Assembly (NCBI RefSeq): GCF_006517175.1
Contig: NZ_CP041186.1
Location: 7,591,074 to 7,655,073 of the forward strand
Length of the DNA: 64,000 nucleotides
Origin: Persicimonas caeni
Lineage (GTDB): Bacteria > Myxococcota_A > Bradymonadia > Bradymonadales > Bradymonadaceae
Reading direction: 5' to 3'
The position numbers and the translations under genes were made by a program. The notes under the pieces were generated by a model. The model did no database searches. It worked only from the letters and a program-made list of their open reading frames with translations, and was not told where the DNA came from. Below, in pieces: positions 27,316-35,198 of this stretch. The first letter of the stretch is position 1. Each line of letters opens with the position of its first letter.

Positions 27316-29121
27316 ATGTCTCCTTTCTCGTCTGGCGTCCGGAGTTTCCAGACTCTTTCAATTTGTATGGCGGTTCTGCTGACGTGCTTCGCCTGTAGTG
27401 ATTCTTCTTCGGGGTCGAGCGATGGCGGTTCATCGGACCACCGCAACAGGGACGATGGCTTTCCCAGCGATCAGAAATGCGTCGCCACCCAAGGAGTGAC
27501 CGACACGGGGGATGCCGGACTGGACGCGTCAGCGGAAGTGCCCGTAAGGATTCAACCCTTCATGTGGGACGGCTCGGACTGGGCCACCAACCATGAGTTT
27601 AGTTCTGCCAAGCTTTACTTGAACTGTGGCACGACCGGGGAGCAAATTGAAGAGCACGAACTCGACAGCAGTTCTGGCTCGACGTGGACGGTTAGCAGCC
27701 CGGTGGGCAGCCATTTCCGCGTGGTCGTCGAGCTGTATTCCTCCGACTCGACGCTTCTAGCACGCGGTGCCACTGGTTTTTTTGACGTGGCTGAAACGGA
27801 CGAACAAGTAGACTTAGGCGTCCAACTTGGTCAGCCGGGTGCCTTCGCTCCAGTTGGCTCCGTGGTGCGGCGGAACGGGCAGGCTGAACTCACGCAGAGC
27901 CGCATGGATTACCGGGCAATACGCGAGATCGACAGTGACAGATGGCTGGGACGGGTCGGGCATCGCGCAGTGCCTGTGAACTGGGGTGACAAGTTGTTGA
28001 TCGTCGGTGGCGCTGACTTGGCCGCTGACCTCAGCCCGGCGACTCTGCCCCGGCTCACAGTTGCGCACGACGATCTGATGGAGTTTGACCCTAATACCGG
28101 CTACTTTACCGATCTTTCCTTCGACGAGGCTGCTGGTCGCATCAGAGCCGACGGCGCAGACCGTCTGCGCACGGGACGTGCATTTCACACGGCAACACCC
28201 CTCGGGCCCGATCGCTTCTTGATCGTCGGTGGACTCACTGTCGAGTCGGCCGAGCCATACGCGGTGGACTCGATCGAGTTGATCGATCTTGGAGAGCCAC
28301 CTGGTAGTCGCGTCCGTCTGCTCAAAGATAGTTCAGGTGCCAAGGCTTCCCTTCTTACTGCTCGTGCCTTCCACACGGCCACGTATCGTTCGGCAGACAA
28401 CTCAGTGGTCATCGCCGGCGGGATTTCCACTGACGGTGACGTGCTCAATTCCGTCGAGATCGTCAACCTCGACGACGGCACGGTGAGTGAGGGAACGCCG
28501 ATGAACTCGGCGCGCACAGATCATCAGGCCGTGCTCATGGCGGACGGTAAGACGGTCTGGGTCCTGGGCGGACGCGACGACTCGAATGTACTTGCCTCTA
28601 CTGAATTCCTCGAACTCTCGGACGGAGCGACGGCCCCCTCTGCTGGCCCTGTTATGCAAACACCGCGCTTCGAGTTCGCCGCGCTGCGTGTCTCACCAGG
28701 CGAATCCGATTCAGTTCTGGTTGTTGGCGGCTACACGGACGTCGAGGGCGACGTTACTGATACATTCGAGTTTAGCAATGACAGGGGCGCTGAGTTCGTG
28801 TCGCGTGACAGTTGGCGGTTGGAAGCCCCTCGCGGTGGGTTGGTGGCGGTAGAAGTCCCCCAAAGCCACGATGTGGTCGTCTTAGGCGGGCGCGACGCAG
28901 CAGGCGATCGCGTCGGCGACGGTGAAATTCTCAACTTCGGAAGCCTGAACGACCCCAACCCCTACGTTGCCACGACCACAAGCAACTCCACAGTGAATCA
29001 GCGAAGTGATTTTACGGCCAGCCTTCTCTTGAACGGGAAGGTGGTGTTGGTGGGCGGGATTGGCACCTGGAGCGGCACCACGACCGCGCTGGATAACGCT
29101 GAGTACTTTACGCCCAAATGA
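27316..29121 (+). CDS. Kelch-repeat lipoprotein
   Basis: A 601-residue predicted lipoprotein. The signal sequence ends in CFAC (Cys27), followed by a Ser/Gly/Asp spacer. A beta-rich region (about residues 65-170) precedes kelch-type blades: GRAFHTATPLGPDRFLIVGG (about 288), ARAFHTATYRSADNSVVIAG, ARTDHQAVLMADGKTVWVLG, then RFEFAALRVSPG and a final VVLVGG. Each has the H/A-x-x-L...VVGG pattern of propeller blades. It is probably displayed on the cell surface. Codon choice is less biased than in neighbours and there is no clear Shine-Dalgarno before the ATG; ATG 27367 is an alternative start that still keeps the lipobox. Confidence 0.75.
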   Translation: MSPFSSGVRSFQTLSICMAVLLTCFACSDSSSGSSDGGSSDHRNRDDGFPSDQKCVATQGVTDTGDAGLDASAEVPVRIQPFMWDGSDWATNHEFSSAKLYLNCGTTGEQIEEHELDSSSGSTWTVSSPVGSHFRVVVELYSSDSTLLARGATGFFDVAETDEQVDLGVQLGQPGAFAPVGSVVRRNGQAELTQSRMDYRAIREIDSDRWLGRVGHRAVPVNWGDKLLIVGGADLAADLSPATLPRLTVAHDDLMEFDPNTGYFTDLSFDEAAGRIRADGADRLRTGRAFHTATPLGPDRFLIVGGLTVESAEPYAVDSIELIDLGEPPGSRVRLLKDSSGAKASLLTARAFHTATYRSADNSVVIAGGISTDGDVLNSVEIVNLDDGTVSEGTPMNSARTDHQAVLMADGKTVWVLGGRDDSNVLASTEFLELSDGATAPSAGPVMQTPRFEFAALRVSPGESDSVLVVGGYTDVEGDVTDTFEFSNDRGAEFVSRDSWRLEAPRGGLVAVEVPQSHDVVVLGGRDAAGDRVGDGEILNFGSLNDPNPYVATTTSNSTVNQRSDFTASLLLNGKVVLVGGIGTWSGTTTALDNAEYFTPK

Positions 29122-29249
29122 TGGACGGACTACGTCTGATGGCCGCCAGTGTGAGGGGCGAGAGTCTGGGATCAGGCGGAAGTTCGCGGGCGGGGCAGGA
29201 GCGGGAATGTGAATTGGCACTTCATAACCTAAGAGGCAAACAACAACGC

Positions 29250-29286
29250 AAAAGGCCGACTCAGCGTGTGGCTGAATCGGCCTTTT
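29250..29286 (-). terminator. Terminator of the tRNA-Ala pair
   Basis: AAAAGGCCGA-(n17)-TCGGCCTTTT with additional pairing of CTCAGC/GGCTGA inside. On the minus strand it follows the second tRNA-Ala by 15 nt and ends in TTTT. Confidence 0.75.
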
Positions 29287-29301
29287 GTCTGTGCTTCGAA
29301 G

Positions 29302-29374
29302 TGGAGCCAGAGGGACTTGAACCCTCGACCTCTACACTGCCAGTGTAGCGCTCTCCCAGCTGAGCTATGGCCCC
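29302..29374 (-). tRNA. tRNA-Ala (anticodon GGC), copy 2 in transcription order
   Basis: 73 nt, folding as a cloverleaf: acceptor GGGGCCA/TGGCTCC with the G3-U70 pair that identifies alanine tRNA, discriminator A73, D-arm AGCTCAGCTGGGAGAGCG, anticodon stem CTACA/TGTAG with loop CTGGCAG, and T-arm GAGGG-TTCAAGT-CCCTC. The CCA end is not encoded. It differs from its neighbour only in one T-stem base pair. Decodes GCC/GCU. Confidence 0.95.
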
Positions 29375-29427
29375 ATGGGTCAAATTGTGTGCTGCTCGCC
29401 GAACCAGCGGTTCGGGGTGCTCTAAAG

Positions 29428-29500
29428 TGGAGCCAGGGGGACTTGAACCCCCGACCTCTACACTGCCAGTGTAGCGCTCTCCCAGCTGAGCTATGGCCCC
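29428..29500 (-). tRNA. tRNA-Ala (anticodon GGC), copy 1 in transcription order
   Basis: 73 nt, identical to the tRNA at 29302-29374 except that the second T-stem pair is G-C instead of A-U (GGGGG-TTCAAGT-CCCCC). It has G3-U70, A73 and no encoded CCA. It is the first of the pair after the promoter at 29545-29573; 53 nt separate the two. Confidence 0.95.
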
Positions 29501-29544
29501 ATTTGGGTTTCCGTCGGCGGGGCTATTTCCGCCGCGGGACGCAG

Positions 29545-29573
29545 TTTATAGGGGAGGTTTTCAGGCGTGTCAA
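29545..29573 (-). promoter_or_regulatory. sigma-70 promoter of the tRNA-Ala pair
   Basis: On the minus strand, TTGACA (29573-29568), a 17-nt spacer and TATAAA (29550-29545): near-consensus boxes with ideal spacing. The -35 overlaps the stop codon of the upstream TPR gene. Confidence 0.8.
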
Positions 29574-30589
29574 TGACTTTTTTCGACGGTGGCCGATTCG
29601 TCCTTCGAGCCAGACTCGGAGGCATCGCCAGCGCCGCCCGCCGGGTCACCCTTGGCGCCGCCGACCTTTTGGCGCAAGTACTCGGCGTACCGCTGATAAT
29701 CGGAACGCGGCTGGGCTTTGGCAAGTCGGTCGAAGTACTCGAGCGCCTTTTCGTAGTCGCCGGCCTTGTAGGCGAGCATCCCGTAGGCAAAGCCGGCGTT
29801 GTAGTTGGGGAACTGACGGGCGAGCTTGGCAAGAAACTTCTGGCGCTCCTCGAGGGTGTAGCCGATGGCATCTTCGACGCGCCACCGGGCAAAGGCCAGG
29901 GCGCCTTCCTTGGTCAACTGGGCCCACGGGTCTTTCTGGTCGTGAATGATATGCGCCCATCGGTACCGGTTGAGCAGGTCGACGATGTGCGGGGAGACCT
30001 TCGACGACCACTTGCCTTCCTCGGTCACCAGACCGCGCTCGACCAAAACGGGCAAGAGCTTTCCGCAGTTGTCACGGTAGGCCGCGAATTCTTCGGCGGG
30101 CGGATTTGCCTTGGCCTCGTCCATCGTGACTTGGCCGGACTGGATCGCCCCGAGCAATGTGTCCAACCCGGTGGCGCATTCGCGAAAGACGGGCTCGCCG
30201 GTGACCACGAAGGCGTCGAAGCCCGAGCCGAGCACGGTTTCGTTGGCCCAGACCTTAACGGTGGCTGCGCGTTTGAGCTGCTCCTCTTGGGAGACGCCGC
30301 CAAATTGAGCGCGGTGCACCTGGCGGGCGGCCGCGATCAGCTCTTGCCACTCACCTTGGACTTGCTGCAGGTTAACGTCGGCATACTTCTCTTGACGCTG
30401 CTGCTCCAACTTCTGCTGATTGACGGTCAACTCGGGGAACTGGAAATCCTCGTCGGTGACCTCGCGCGCCGGACCCATGCGCCAATAGGCAAACCCGGCG
30501 GCGAGCAGGGCGCAGATGAGCAGGCCGGCGATGATCGTCGCGTCGAGCTTGGACGGCTGCGGTACGTTCGAAGAGAGCTTGTTGCCCAT
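29570..30589 (-). CDS. Membrane-anchored TPR-containing protein of unknown function
   Basis: A 339-residue protein. The N-terminus is short and polar, then one transmembrane helix (about residues 17-35, IIAGLLICALLAAGFAYW), then a Gln/Glu-rich helical stalk and an alpha-helical domain with two cysteines (FRECATG, YRDNCGKLL) that may pair. A TPR-like hairpin (GMLAYKAGDYEKALEYFDRL, about 276-295) lies near the C-terminus before a low-complexity Gly/Ser/Glu tail. The start at 30589 has GGAG six bases before ATG; ATG four codons upstream is also possible. The function is unknown. Divergent from the channel gene. Confidence 0.7.
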   Translation of the reverse strand: MGNKLSSNVPQPSKLDATIIAGLLICALLAAGFAYWRMGPAREVTDEDFQFPELTVNQQKLEQQRQEKYADVNLQQVQGEWQELIAAARQVHRAQFGGVSQEEQLKRAATVKVWANETVLGSGFDAFVVTGEPVFRECATGLDTLLGAIQSGQVTMDEAKANPPAEEFAAYRDNCGKLLPVLVERGLVTEEGKWSSKVSPHIVDLLNRYRWAHIIHDQKDPWAQLTKEGALAFARWRVEDAIGYTLEERQKFLAKLARQFPNYNAGFAYGMLAYKAGDYEKALEYFDRLAKAQPRSDYQRYAEYLRQKVGGAKGDPAGGAGDASESGSKDESATVEKSH

Positions 30590-30703
30590 CAATGACTCCA
30601 TACTCCTGAGGAGGGCAGGCCGGTGGGCCCGCCCGGGTTCAGGCTGAAAGGGCGGTTCGATACGGACCGGCCTTGTCAGCGCTGATGAGTGCATGCAGAG
30701 TAA

Positions 30704-32140
30704 ATGGCTTTGCGCTCAGGAATCAATGCGGATGTACCCATGGCGTTGCGTCGCAAAGTAAGAAAAGTACTCAATCACCGAGTCACCGAGGCCCTCGTTG
30801 CGCTGCTCATCATCGTCTCGGTGGTGCTGGTGCTGGCCGAGGCTTGGCTGCAACGCACCGATCCGTTGTATTGGCAGATCCGGCGGGCGAACGACGTCAT
30901 CACGCTGGTGTTCGTCATCGAGTTGTTCATTCGCTACTACGCCGAGCGCCGAAAGGAGCGCTTCTTTCGAAAGTGCTGGTATGACATCCTCGCGGTGCTT
31001 CCGGTCTTTCGGGCGGTGCGCTTTCTGCGCGTGCTTCGCTTGCTTCGACTCTACCGGCTGGGCATCATCGCCACGCGCCGGCTGCGCCGCTTCTCCAGCG
31101 CCTTTCGGGTGGTACGTGTCGAGTACGTCATCGTCGGGCTGACGATCCTGACGGTCGTGCTCATGGGGGCGATGTCGATGCGGGTGGTCGAGGGGCGGTT
31201 TAACGCCGATTTCGCCACACTCGACCAGTCGTTGTGGTTTGCAGTGATGACCTTGATTGCGGCCGAGCCGGTCGGCGGAGCCCCCGTCACTCCGATGGGG
31301 CGGGTCGTAACCCTGGCGATGATGCTCAGCGGATTGACCGTTTTCGCGGTCTTTACCGGTACGGTGTCCGCGGTGATGATCGAAACGCTTCGAAAAGTAA
31401 GGTTGCATGGCATGGAACTCGACGATTTGTACGAACACGTGATCATCTGCGGCTGGAATCAAGCCGGCCCGCTGGTGGTGCGCGAGTTGATGAACGACGC
31501 ACGCTACGACCACTTTGTGATCATCACCGAGAACGAGGCGATCGAGAACGATCCGGTCGTCCAAGAGTTCCCCGACCAAATCTTGACCCTCGTGGGCGAT
31601 TATACCCGCATCGATTGCCTCAAGGAGGCCGGCGTCGAGCGCGCCGGCGTGGCATTGCTGTTGGCGGATTCGACGATGGAGGAGCGCTCGACCCAAGATC
31701 GCGACGCGCGCACGGTGCTGGCGGCCATGCTCATCGAAAAACTCAACGCCGACATTTACACCACCGTGCAGCTGCTCAACCGTGACAATGAGGCGAGCCT
31801 GCGTCGGGTTGGCGTCGAGGAGATCATCGTCAGCGAGGAGTATGTCGGCAACATTATGGCCACGGTCACACGCAATCGTGGAATTGTTTCGATGCTCGAC
31901 GAACTTCTTACTACAGCGTACGGACATCAGTTTTATCGATGCGCGATTCCCTCCGAAATGATTGGTATGCACATCGGAGACGCGATCTCGCATCTCAAGA
32001 AAGAATACGACGCAACTTTGCTGGCGGTGGACCTGCAAAACGGGCCGAGGATCAACTCGGTCAAGGTCAACCCACCGACCGATTTGGTGCTCGAAGAGAC
32101 GCACTTTGTTTATATCGCCGCCCCCAAACCGATCGATTGA
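30704..32140 (+). CDS. Voltage-gated-type ion channel with RCK (TrkA-N/TrkA-C) regulatory region and atypical pore
   Basis: A 478-residue channel. The membrane part (about residues 27-235) holds S1-S4-like helices with arginine-rich S4 (RFLRVLRLLRLYRLGI), a pore loop and a final helix. The cytoplasmic part has an RCK/TrkA-N nucleotide-binding domain starting at HVIICGWNQAG (about 246) with acidic residue in VIITENEA, and a TrkA-C-like end. The pore-loop sequence is LWFAVMTLIAAEPVGG (Leu177-Gly192), where potassium channels have T-V-G-Y-G; the following PVTPMGR is typical. Ion selectivity is thus doubtful. A second ATG (30740, MALRRKVRK) is an equally good start. exbB follows 42 nt downstream. 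Confidence 0.85.
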   Translation: MALRSGINADVPMALRRKVRKVLNHRVTEALVALLIIVSVVLVLAEAWLQRTDPLYWQIRRANDVITLVFVIELFIRYYAERRKERFFRKCWYDILAVLPVFRAVRFLRVLRLLRLYRLGIIATRRLRRFSSAFRVVRVEYVIVGLTILTVVLMGAMSMRVVEGRFNADFATLDQSLWFAVMTLIAAEPVGGAPVTPMGRVVTLAMMLSGLTVFAVFTGTVSAVMIETLRKVRLHGMELDDLYEHVIICGWNQAGPLVVRELMNDARYDHFVIITENEAIENDPVVQEFPDQILTLVGDYTRIDCLKEAGVERAGVALLLADSTMEERSTQDRDARTVLAAMLIEKLNADIYTTVQLLNRDNEASLRRVGVEEIIVSEEYVGNIMATVTRNRGIVSMLDELLTTAYGHQFYRCAIPSEMIGMHIGDAISHLKKEYDATLLAVDLQNGPRINSVKVNPPTDLVLEETHFVYIAAPKPID

Positions 32141-32182
32141 TCGGGAGAGGGCGGATTCTCAGACATACACTCTCGAGGAACG

Positions 32183-32839
32183 ATGCTTACCGAAATTCTG
32201 CTGGACGCGGCGCTCATTGGCGCCGAATGGGTGCTGTGGCTACTGGTCATCCTCAGCTTGCTGAGCGTGCTCGCCATGATCGAGCGGGCGATGTTCTACG
32301 GAAAGCGTGCGATCGACATCCAAGCGCTGCGAGGCAAGCTCGAGCAGCACTTCAGCAAGGCCGAGTTCGAGAAGGCCGCCAAGATGCTCGAGGAGTACGC
32401 CGAGACGATGGAGGCGCGCGTGGTTCTCTTTGGCATTCGCGACTGGGAACGCGGCGCTGCGGCCGTCGAAGATCGCATGACCGGTGCCCTGTCGACCGAG
32501 AAGAACCGCTACGAGAAGTACCTGGCGTTTCTCGGTACGGTCGGCAACAACGCGCCGTTCATCGGGCTCTTCGGGACGGTGCTGGGGATTATCGGTGCCT
32601 TCGAGAACCTGGCGGAGGGAAGCCAAGAAGCAGCCCAGATGGTCATGGCGGCTATCGGTGAGGCGCTCGTGGCCACCGGCGTCGGCCTTCTGGTCGCCAT
32701 CCCGGCGGTCATCGCGTTCAACGCCTTCAAAACGCGCATCAAGAAGTCGGTCGCCCAGACCGATTTGTTGGGGCGCACGCTGCTGGCCTACCTCAGAAAT
32801 GAGAAGCCGCCGCGCGGCGCTGACGGCACGGCCAGCTAG
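32183..32839 (+). CDS. exbB: MotA/TolQ/ExbB proton-channel family protein
   Basis: A 218-residue protein with three membrane helices: about residues 14-35 (EWVLWLLVILSLLSVLAMIE), 115-140 and 155-180. The family core is GNNAPFIGLFGTVLGIIGAF and EALVATGVGLLVAIPAV, where conserved Thr residues line the proton path. With the downstream ExbD it should form the pmf-driven motor energising TonB. A cytoplasmic loop (about 50-110) contains the usual helical domain. It lies 42 nt after the channel gene and 64 nt before exbD on the same strand. Confidence 0.93.
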   Translation: MLTEILLDAALIGAEWVLWLLVILSLLSVLAMIERAMFYGKRAIDIQALRGKLEQHFSKAEFEKAAKMLEEYAETMEARVVLFGIRDWERGAAAVEDRMTGALSTEKNRYEKYLAFLGTVGNNAPFIGLFGTVLGIIGAFENLAEGSQEAAQMVMAAIGEALVATGVGLLVAIPAVIAFNAFKTRIKKSVAQTDLLGRTLLAYLRNEKPPRGADGTAS

Positions 32840-32903
32840 ACCTCGGCCGAACTAGAGCAGGGCGCAGCCCGGAAACCACTGAACCAATCGGACTGGATAA
32901 ATC

Positions 32904-33326
32904 ATGGCTGGGTTCAACTCGGGAGACGACGAAGACGTCATTGCGGGGATCAACGTCACACCGCTTGTCGACATCGTCTTGGTGTTGCTGATCATCTTCA
33001 TGGTCACCACCTCCTATATCGTAAAGCAGCAAATCAAAGTCGATCTGCCCAAGGCCGCCAGCGGCGAGTCCGAGGTGCAGTCGACGCTGACCTTCAAGAT
33101 TTCGGAGGACGGCGTCTACTTCTTGGATGGCAACGAGACCACCCTCGAGCAGATTGGGGCGACGGTGAAGTCACGTCTGAAGAAGGAGCCCGAGAGCAGG
33201 GCGATCATCGCCGCCGACAAGAAGGTCGACTACGGAAAGGTCGTCGACCTGATCGACACGATCAAGCAGAACGGGCTGGATAAATTCGCCCTGAACATCG
33301 AGAAGAAACAGAAGGCGACCCCGTGA
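32904..33326 (+). CDS. exbD: ExbD/TolR family biopolymer transport protein
   Basis: A 140-residue protein with one transmembrane helix (about residues 20-40) in the block [20 protein letters not shown]. Asp23 matches the essential protonatable Asp25 of E. coli ExbD. The periplasmic domain (about 45-138) ends in [20 protein letters not shown], typical of ExbD. The stop overlaps the tonB start by 4 nt (GTGA), so ExbD and TonB are translationally coupled. Confidence 0.94.
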   Translation: MAGFNSGDDEDVIAGINVTPLVDIVLVLLIIFMVTTSYIVKQQIKVDLPKAASGESEVQSTLTFKISEDGVYFLDGNETTLEQIGATVKSRLKKEPESRAIIAADKKVDYGKVVDLIDTIKQNGLDKFALNIEKKQKATP

Positions 33327-34279
33327 GTGACAAGGCTCCAACATCCGAAAAGGACCGGAGCAGCGAGGGCGCGCCCATCCGTGATCCGCTGTACGAAGAG
33401 AAGCGGACGCTCGCCCAGCGCCTCCTGTCGAGCACCGGAGGGCTGGTCGGTGCCGTGGTCGTACACGCCGTGGCGGCGTTCTTGCTGATGACGCTCGCCC
33501 CCATGTGCAACGTTGCGCATACAGACGACGAGCCGGACGAGGACTCGATTGTCGAGGTGGCTGTGGTCGACGAGCCGGAGCCGCCGCCTCCCCCACCCGA
33601 GCCGGAACCCGAGCCTGAGCCTGAACCCGAGCCTGAGCCCGAGCCTGAACCCGAACCCGAACCCGAACCTGAGCCCGAACCCGAACCGGAGCCCGAACCC
33701 GAGCCCGAGCCGGAACCTGAACCCGCGCGTGAGCCGGAGCCGAGCGAGCAGCCGGATCCGAACGCCAAGCAGGCTGAATCGATGAACCCGGTGCATCTGG
33801 AGGGGCTGACGGCCGACTCGGCCTCGGATTCGGGCGACGCGCCTGCGTTCAAAATTGGAACCGGAATCAAGACGGGAAAGGTCACCAAAAAGTACGTCGA
33901 CCCGAAGCGTTTCGGGAAGATCAAGACGGGCAAGGGCGACGGTGACGGCTATGGAAGCGGCGACAAGCCGGCGCCCAAAGGCAAGCCTGGCGGCGCCACT
34001 CGCAAGCCCAAAGCGATCGCGCGACCGAAGGCCGATCCGTCCGAATATCCCCTGCAAGCCAAACGTCGAGGGATCGGCGGTACGGTCGTGGCAATTTTGA
34101 CCATCGACACCAAGGGCAAGGTGGTGGCGGTCAACATCATCAAGAGTGCCGGCAATGGCTTTGACGAGCTCGCCGAGAAGACCTTCCGCAAGTGGAAATT
34201 CGAGCCTGCTCTCGACAACGGAGTGCCTGTACAGGACACCATTCGTGCCACGCATGTCTTCGAAGTCGACGACTACTGA
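33323..34279 (+). CDS. tonB: TonB energy transducer with long Glu-Pro linker
   Basis: A 318-residue TonB. One transmembrane helix (about residues 39-59) contains [11 protein letters not shown] with the family His (His48). A proline linker follows with 21 consecutive Glu-Pro pairs (residues 93-134). The C-terminal domain (about 225-318) has [38 protein letters not shown] and ATHVFEV, typical of TonB. The GTG start overlaps exbD by 4 nt. The Glu-Pro linker is all negative; E. coli TonB has both Glu-Pro and Lys-Pro. It links the ExbB-ExbD motor to outer-membrane receptors, none of which is encoded here. Confidence 0.93.
   Translation: MSDKAPTSEKDRSSEGAPIRDPLYEEKRTLAQRLLSSTGGLVGAVVVHAVAAFLLMTLAPMCNVAHTDDEPDEDSIVEVAVVDEPEPPPPPPEPEPEPEPEPEPEPEPEPEPEPEPEPEPEPEPEPEPEPEPEPAREPEPSEQPDPNAKQAESMNPVHLEGLTADSASDSGDAPAFKIGTGIKTGKVTKKYVDPKRFGKIKTGKGDGDGYGSGDKPAPKGKPGGATRKPKAIARPKADPSEYPLQAKRRGIGGTVVAILTIDTKGKVVAVNIIKSAGNGFDELAEKTFRKWKFEPALDNGVPVQDTIRATHVFEVDDY
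33599..33724 (+). repeat. Hexanucleotide Glu-Pro coding repeat in tonB
   Basis: Twenty-one GA(A/G)CC(n) hexamers in frame encode 21 Glu-Pro pairs. The hexamers vary at both third positions, so this is conserved as protein rather than as a perfect DNA repeat. Confidence 0.85.
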
Positions 34280-34348
34280 ACGCGTCAGCCGGCGCGCAAC
34301 CACCTCGTATTCCGATCAAAACCCAGGGCGGGATTTTCTAAAGTTTTG

Positions 34349-34382
34349 AAAAGGGGGCGTTTTTTCGGTTGCCCCCTTTTTT
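34349..34382 (+). terminator. Rho-independent terminator after tonB
   Basis: AAAAGGGGGC and GCCCCCTTTT pair around GTTTTTTCGGTT, ending in a run of six T. It lies 69 nt after the tonB stop and closes the exbB-exbD-tonB unit. Confidence 0.85.
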
Positions 34383-34438
34383 CGCGGACTTACGCTCACT
34401 ACACTAGGTAGTACGATCATCATGCATGGGCTGCAGTA

Positions 34439-34545
34439 CTGAACAAAGCAGCACTGAACAAACGATCATGTTTTTCTTGCGCACTATCCGTATGTGCAGT
34501 ACAAACATGTTCAGGTGACAGAATGTTCAGTAGAACAATGTTCAG
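34439..34545. promoter_or_regulatory. Cluster of five TGTTCAG heptamers (probable operator array)
   Basis: Two copies face left as CTGAACA (34439-34445, 34454-34460) and three face right as TGTTCAG (34508-34514, 34524-34530, 34539-34545). Neighbouring copies are spaced 15-16 nt, and the central part contains GAACAATGTTC, a near-perfect palindrome. The array lies between the tonB terminator and the ATG at 34575. The GTTCAG half-site resembles the published Myxococcus xanthus LexA motif, so SOS control is a testable idea, not a result. Confidence 0.55.
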
Positions 34546-34574
34546 TGCCCATCGGCTATTTCACGGACGAACCC

Positions 34575-35174
34575 ATGCTGCATGAACAGATTTCAAAAGC
34601 CACGAATGGCATCTCCTCAGTTCCGGCGAACCAAATCACGGCCACACGTTCGGTCGACCAGATCTTGGCCCGCCGCCAAGCGCGACTGCGCGAGCGTAAG
34701 CAGGTCTTTCCACCTGATTTTTTGCATGGTGAGGCTCAACTCGACGAGATCTACGAGGTCTTCAGCGAGTGTTGGGTCGAGCAAGCGATCTTCGTCGAGG
34801 AGTTCCGCGACGACGATGGTGACCTAGTAGCTTGGACCGCAGCCTGGTTCGACGATCGATTCCTAAACGTCGAGCAGGCGGTGCGCGACGAGGTCGACGA
34901 CCTGGAAGGACGGCTGGATGACTTGATTGGCGCGCGTCGAAGCGTGGTGCGGCTCTGTCTGGACGCGCCCAAATCGGCGCGCGATGAGAAAGGGCTGGCG
35001 GTGCGTTGCTCGCTGGGGCGCCTGCTCGAGCTCGAGCAGACTCGCCTGGCGGTGGTACGCGACAAAGAGTTTTCCGACCCGCGTGCAGTCTACTCGCAGC
35101 GTGACGACGTGCTCCAAGACTCGCGCACCAGCATCCTGTCGACCATTTGCCTCTGCGCGCGTCTGGCTCGCTGA
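34575..35174 (+). CDS. Hypothetical protein behind a heptamer operator array
   Basis: A 199-residue soluble protein I do not recognise. It is mostly alpha-helical and highly charged: RSVDQILARRQARLRERKQV (about residues 25-44), an acidic mid-region with EIYEVFSECWVEQAIFVEEF, EQAVRDEVDDLEGRLDDLI resembling a coiled coil, and RLLELEQTRLAVVRD near the end. No signal peptide or catalytic motif is seen. The ATG at 34575 is preferred because an in-frame start at 34494 would place three of the repeated heptamers inside the coding region. It is convergent with purM (24-nt gap). Single-gene unit. Confidence 0.55.
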   Translation: MLHEQISKATNGISSVPANQITATRSVDQILARRQARLRERKQVFPPDFLHGEAQLDEIYEVFSECWVEQAIFVEEFRDDDGDLVAWTAAWFDDRFLNVEQAVRDEVDDLEGRLDDLIGARRSVVRLCLDAPKSARDEKGLAVRCSLGRLLELEQTRLAVVRDKEFSDPRAVYSQRDDVLQDSRTSILSTICLCARLAR

Positions 35175-35198
35175 AAGAGACGCACGAAGAGTCGGGTT

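Noticed and set aside
33262-33933. A Gly-Ser repeat protein on the minus strand inside tonB
   Set aside because: It is the complement of the Glu-Pro hexamers of tonB; the sense protein is complete and in an operon.
34494-34574. An earlier start for the hypothetical gene at 34575
   Set aside because: It would place three of five repeated heptamers inside the coding region; the later ATG leaves the whole array upstream.
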